Shown here one piece after another: positions 12,772 to 13,994 of a stretch of 13,994 nucleotides of DNA. The stretch is from DATIJJ01 sp039936115 (GTDB taxonomy: Bacteria; Pseudomonadota; Gammaproteobacteria; DSM-16500). Every line of letters starts with the position of its first letter. Positions within the stretch are counted from its first letter, which is position 1. The stretch is taken from the NCBI GenBank assembly GCA_039936115.1, contig JBDTIZ010000218.1, positions 1 through 13,994 of the forward strand, written 5' to 3'. The notes under the pieces are model-generated. The model was not told where the DNA came from. It saw only the letters and a program-made list of their open reading frames with translations, and did no database searches. The position numbers and the translations under genes were made by a program.

Positions 12772-12904
12772 AATCTCATGTAGAAGCCATGTAGAAAGAT
12801 TGTATAGAATTGATTAGAAGAAACTGGAATGCATTATAAGCATCAATATACTGAAATAACAGAGATTTTGTAATTAATTAGAAGTTCGTAGAAGTAAATA
12901 GAAC
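12772..12904. repeat. Array of TAGAAG arm-type sites before integrase 2
   Basis: TAGAAG or one-base variants start at 12781, 12792, 12805, 12815, 12879, 12889 and 12899; most steps are 10-13 bp, so the sites face one side of the helix. The first two belong to a 29-bp repeat (12772-12800) matched at 27 positions at the left end (3968-3996). This fits integrase arm-binding sites in the 155-bp gap between the start codon and the core. Together with the core and a -10 box it accounts for much of the gene-free stretch 12763-13111. Confidence 0.65.
12833..12838 (-). promoter_or_regulatory. -10 box of integrase 2
   Basis: TATAAT on the minus strand, about 70 bases before the ATG at 12762, lies between the two clusters of TAGAAG sites. 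The -35 at the usual distance is weak (TGTTAT). Binding of integrase to flanking sites could block it. Confidence 0.4.
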
Positions 12905-12917
12905 ATGTATTTTTGGA

Positions 12918-12961
12918 ACTCATAATCCTTTGGTCCTAGGTTCAAGTCCTAGTGGGCCCAT
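12918..12961 (+). repeat. Attachment site: right copy of the tRNA-Ile2(CAU) 3' fragment
   Basis: The 44 bases are identical to 3882-3925 and end at the tRNA discriminator base plus one T. The left flank is element 2 DNA and the tRNA 5' half is absent. To the right, the next 20 or so bases resemble those after the left copy, which may mean that another element or a remnant follows. Confidence 0.9.
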
Positions 12962-13038
12962 CATAAAATAAACCGATTTACTCAACAATGCTTAGCTGAG
13001 CGCAACCAACGAAAAGGTATAGACCCAAGCAAGACAGT

Positions 13039-13044
13039 TATAAT
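13039..13044 (+). promoter_or_regulatory. -10 box before the NERD gene
   Basis: TATAAT lies 67 bases before the ATG at 13112. No good -35 is seen 16-18 bases upstream. A GGAGG at 13084-13088 is too far from the ATG to serve it and has no start codon at normal distance. Confidence 0.3.
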
Positions 13045-13111
13045 ACTTATGCTACCGGCATAATTTTTTAATCGATAAACCAAGGAGGCTTATCCCAAAC
13101 CGAGACTGAAT

Positions 13112-13834
13112 ATGGATATATTTTTTATCCTAGCACCCATCATATTTTTTATTATTGCTCATATATGCAAAAACGAGCAATACAAAAAAGGGACCTATTA
13201 TAGAATAACAAGGAACTCCTACTCGTCTGTTAAATACGATAAAGGTAAATATGCCGAGTACTTAACTTATGAATGCTTACGTCATTTAGAAAATAATGGT
13301 AGCAAATTCTTATTTAATGCTCTCATTACAAAGAGAAATGGTGAAACAACCGAAATTGACGTGCTTATGATATGTTCAAAAGGTTTATTTGTATTTGAAT
13401 GCAAAAATTATAGTGGTTGGATTTTTGGTAACGAAACACAAAAAAATTGGACGCAAACACTACCGCAAGGCCGAGGTCGCTGTCATAAAGAACATTTTTA
13501 TAATCCAATAATGCAGAATGCATCCCACATAAAACACTTAAAAAATCTTATTGGTAAAAATGTGCCTACACGGTCTGTCATTGTTTTTTCGAATAGATGT
13601 GTTCTTAAAGATGTTAGAATAAAAAGCGATGATATTAGAGTCATAAACCACCATAGCGCAGCATCAGTTGTTACACAAATGTGCAATGAAACAAAAGCCG
13701 AAATTTATACAGAAACAGAAATAAACGATATTTATAACAAACTCTATCCTTATACACAGTTTGATTATAAAGCAAAAGAACAACACATAGAGAGCACAAG
13801 AAAGAGATTACTGCTTATCAAAGAAAAGATTTAA
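13112..13834 (+). CDS. Membrane-anchored NERD-domain nuclease-like protein
   Basis: A 240-residue protein with one N-terminal membrane helix (MDIFFILAPIIFFIIAHICK) and then a NERD domain at about 43-150. Nuclease-like residues are visible: Glu49 in GKYAEY, Asp83 in TEIDVLM, Glu96 and Lys98 in FVFECKNYSGWIFG, followed by the typical F-x-NP-x-x-QN-x-x-H segment (about 129-139). NERD domains are related to PDDEXK-type nucleases and occur in many mobile elements; a cytoplasmic DNA-cleaving or DNA-binding role near the membrane is inferred. The ATG has only a weak GAG site. The gene lies outside element 2 and just before an IS256-type end. Length suggests it is complete, without the helicase or kinase domains fused to some NERD proteins. 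Confidence 0.88.
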   Translation: MDIFFILAPIIFFIIAHICKNEQYKKGTYYRITRNSYSSVKYDKGKYAEYLTYECLRHLENNGSKFLFNALITKRNGETTEIDVLMICSKGLFVFECKNYSGWIFGNETQKNWTQTLPQGRGRCHKEHFYNPIMQNASHIKHLKNLIGKNVPTRSVIVFSNRCVLKDVRIKSDDIRVINHHSAASVVTQMCNETKAEIYTETEINDIYNKLYPYTQFDYKAKEQHIESTRKRLLLIKEKI

Positions 13835-13870
13835 TTATCCCACTCAAGAGCCTTAATAGAAGAGCAGAGA

Positions 13871-13994
13871 GAGTATGAAAAATATTTTGTGTAAACGGCC
13901 GTCTCATTGATTAAACTCTACCTTCGAATTCAATCATAAACCTAGCTAATGCCGGTTTCCAATCGCGAATCGGCATTGTCCACTTCTTCGAAAT
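13871..13994 (-). mobile_element. IS256-family insertion sequence, terminal part
   Basis: The transposase tail at 13911-13994 is followed on the plus-strand left side by GAGTATGAAAAATATTTTGT (13871-13890) and GTAAACGGCC, which resembles the terminal inverted repeats of IS256-family elements. The outer end is placed at about 13871 by resemblance and could be off by a few bases. The other end lies beyond the window. The insertion lies about 36 bp after the NERD stop codon. Confidence 0.65.
13911..13994 (-). CDS. IS256-family transposase, C-terminal 27 residues (partial)
   Basis: The minus strand reads without a stop from base 13994 to TAA at 13913-13911. The translated tail, WTMPIRDWKPALARFMIEFE followed by GRV, matches the conserved C-terminus of IS256/Mutator-type transposases, which usually end in 'W....I.FE.R'. 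The catalytic DDE domain would be outside the window, so activity cannot be judged. The frame is too short to be found by length alone. Confidence 0.8.
   Translation of the reverse strand: MSKKWTMPIRDWKPALARFMIEFEGRV

Larger units (their letters stand above)
3882..12961. mobile_element. Complete ~9.04-kb integrative element 2 inserted at tRNA-Ile2
   Basis: It is bounded by identical 44-bp tRNA-Ile2 fragments whose starts are 9036 bp apart. It carries its own integrase next to the right copy, and a 29-bp direct repeat (27 identical) lies just inside both ends (3968-3996 and 12772-12800). Contents are an integrase, a PDDEXK protein, a cyclase-like protein, AlpA-like and winged-helix proteins, a DUF5681-like protein, a large membrane protein, an XRE regulator, a Sel1-repeat protein and small unknowns. 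No primase, capsid, terminase large subunit or conjugation gene is present, so it would depend on its own small replication module or on helpers. It may be a phage-satellite-like or defence island. Confidence 0.85.

Noticed and set aside
13498..13686. Minus-strand 62-residue frame
   Set aside because: Antisense to the NERD-domain gene, whose motifs are clear on the plus strand.

Overview
The window looks like an accessory, tRNA-targeted integration hotspot in an AT-rich proteobacterium, probably beta or gamma. Pointers are two P4-type tyrosine integrases, PriCT_2/Toprim primase and AlpA-like genes, an IS256-family insertion sequence end, and 3'-terminal fragments of a tRNA-Ile2(CAU) gene. I see no core housekeeping gene. 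The genus cannot be fixed from the sequence alone.

Layout. Positions 1-3925 are the right part of integrative element 1, mostly on the minus strand: integrase (2403-3713), a cargo gene of unknown function overlapping its end (1601-2410), a small AlpA/excisionase-like DNA-binding protein, a winged-helix protein, and a PriCT_2-Toprim primase that leaves the window at base 1. Element 1 ends in a 44-bp tRNA fragment (3882-3925). Positions 3882-12961 are a complete second element of about 9.04 kb, bounded by two identical 44-bp copies of that fragment, with its own integrase (11530-12762) and matching arm-type repeats inside both ends. From 12962 come a NERD-domain nuclease-like gene (13112-13834) and then the end of an IS256-family element (from about 13871).

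Element 2, read from its integrase (right to left), carries a DUF1016/YhcG PDDEXK nuclease-like protein overlapping the integrase, a class III nucleotidyl-cyclase-like protein, a 360-bp noncoding region, an AlpA-like protein, a winged-helix replication or regulatory protein, a 237-bp noncoding region with inverted repeats, a DUF5681-like protein with a small coupled partner, a large four-helix membrane protein, then an XRE regulator divergent from a Sel1-repeat protein, and a small unknown gene. The AlpA, winged-helix and DUF5681 genes look like the maintenance core. The nuclease, cyclase-like and membrane proteins look like cargo, possibly phage defence; that function is inference.

The most unusual structure is the noncoding region at 9174-9421. 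Two conserved boxes are repeated three times, and the units are separated by hairpins whose stem sequences differ but whose geometry is the same (1-nt gap, 9-nt loop, 5-nt gap). This points to a selected RNA or DNA structure such as a structured RNA, replication origin or operator array. A second, smaller set of inverted iteron-like repeats lies at 8305-8437.
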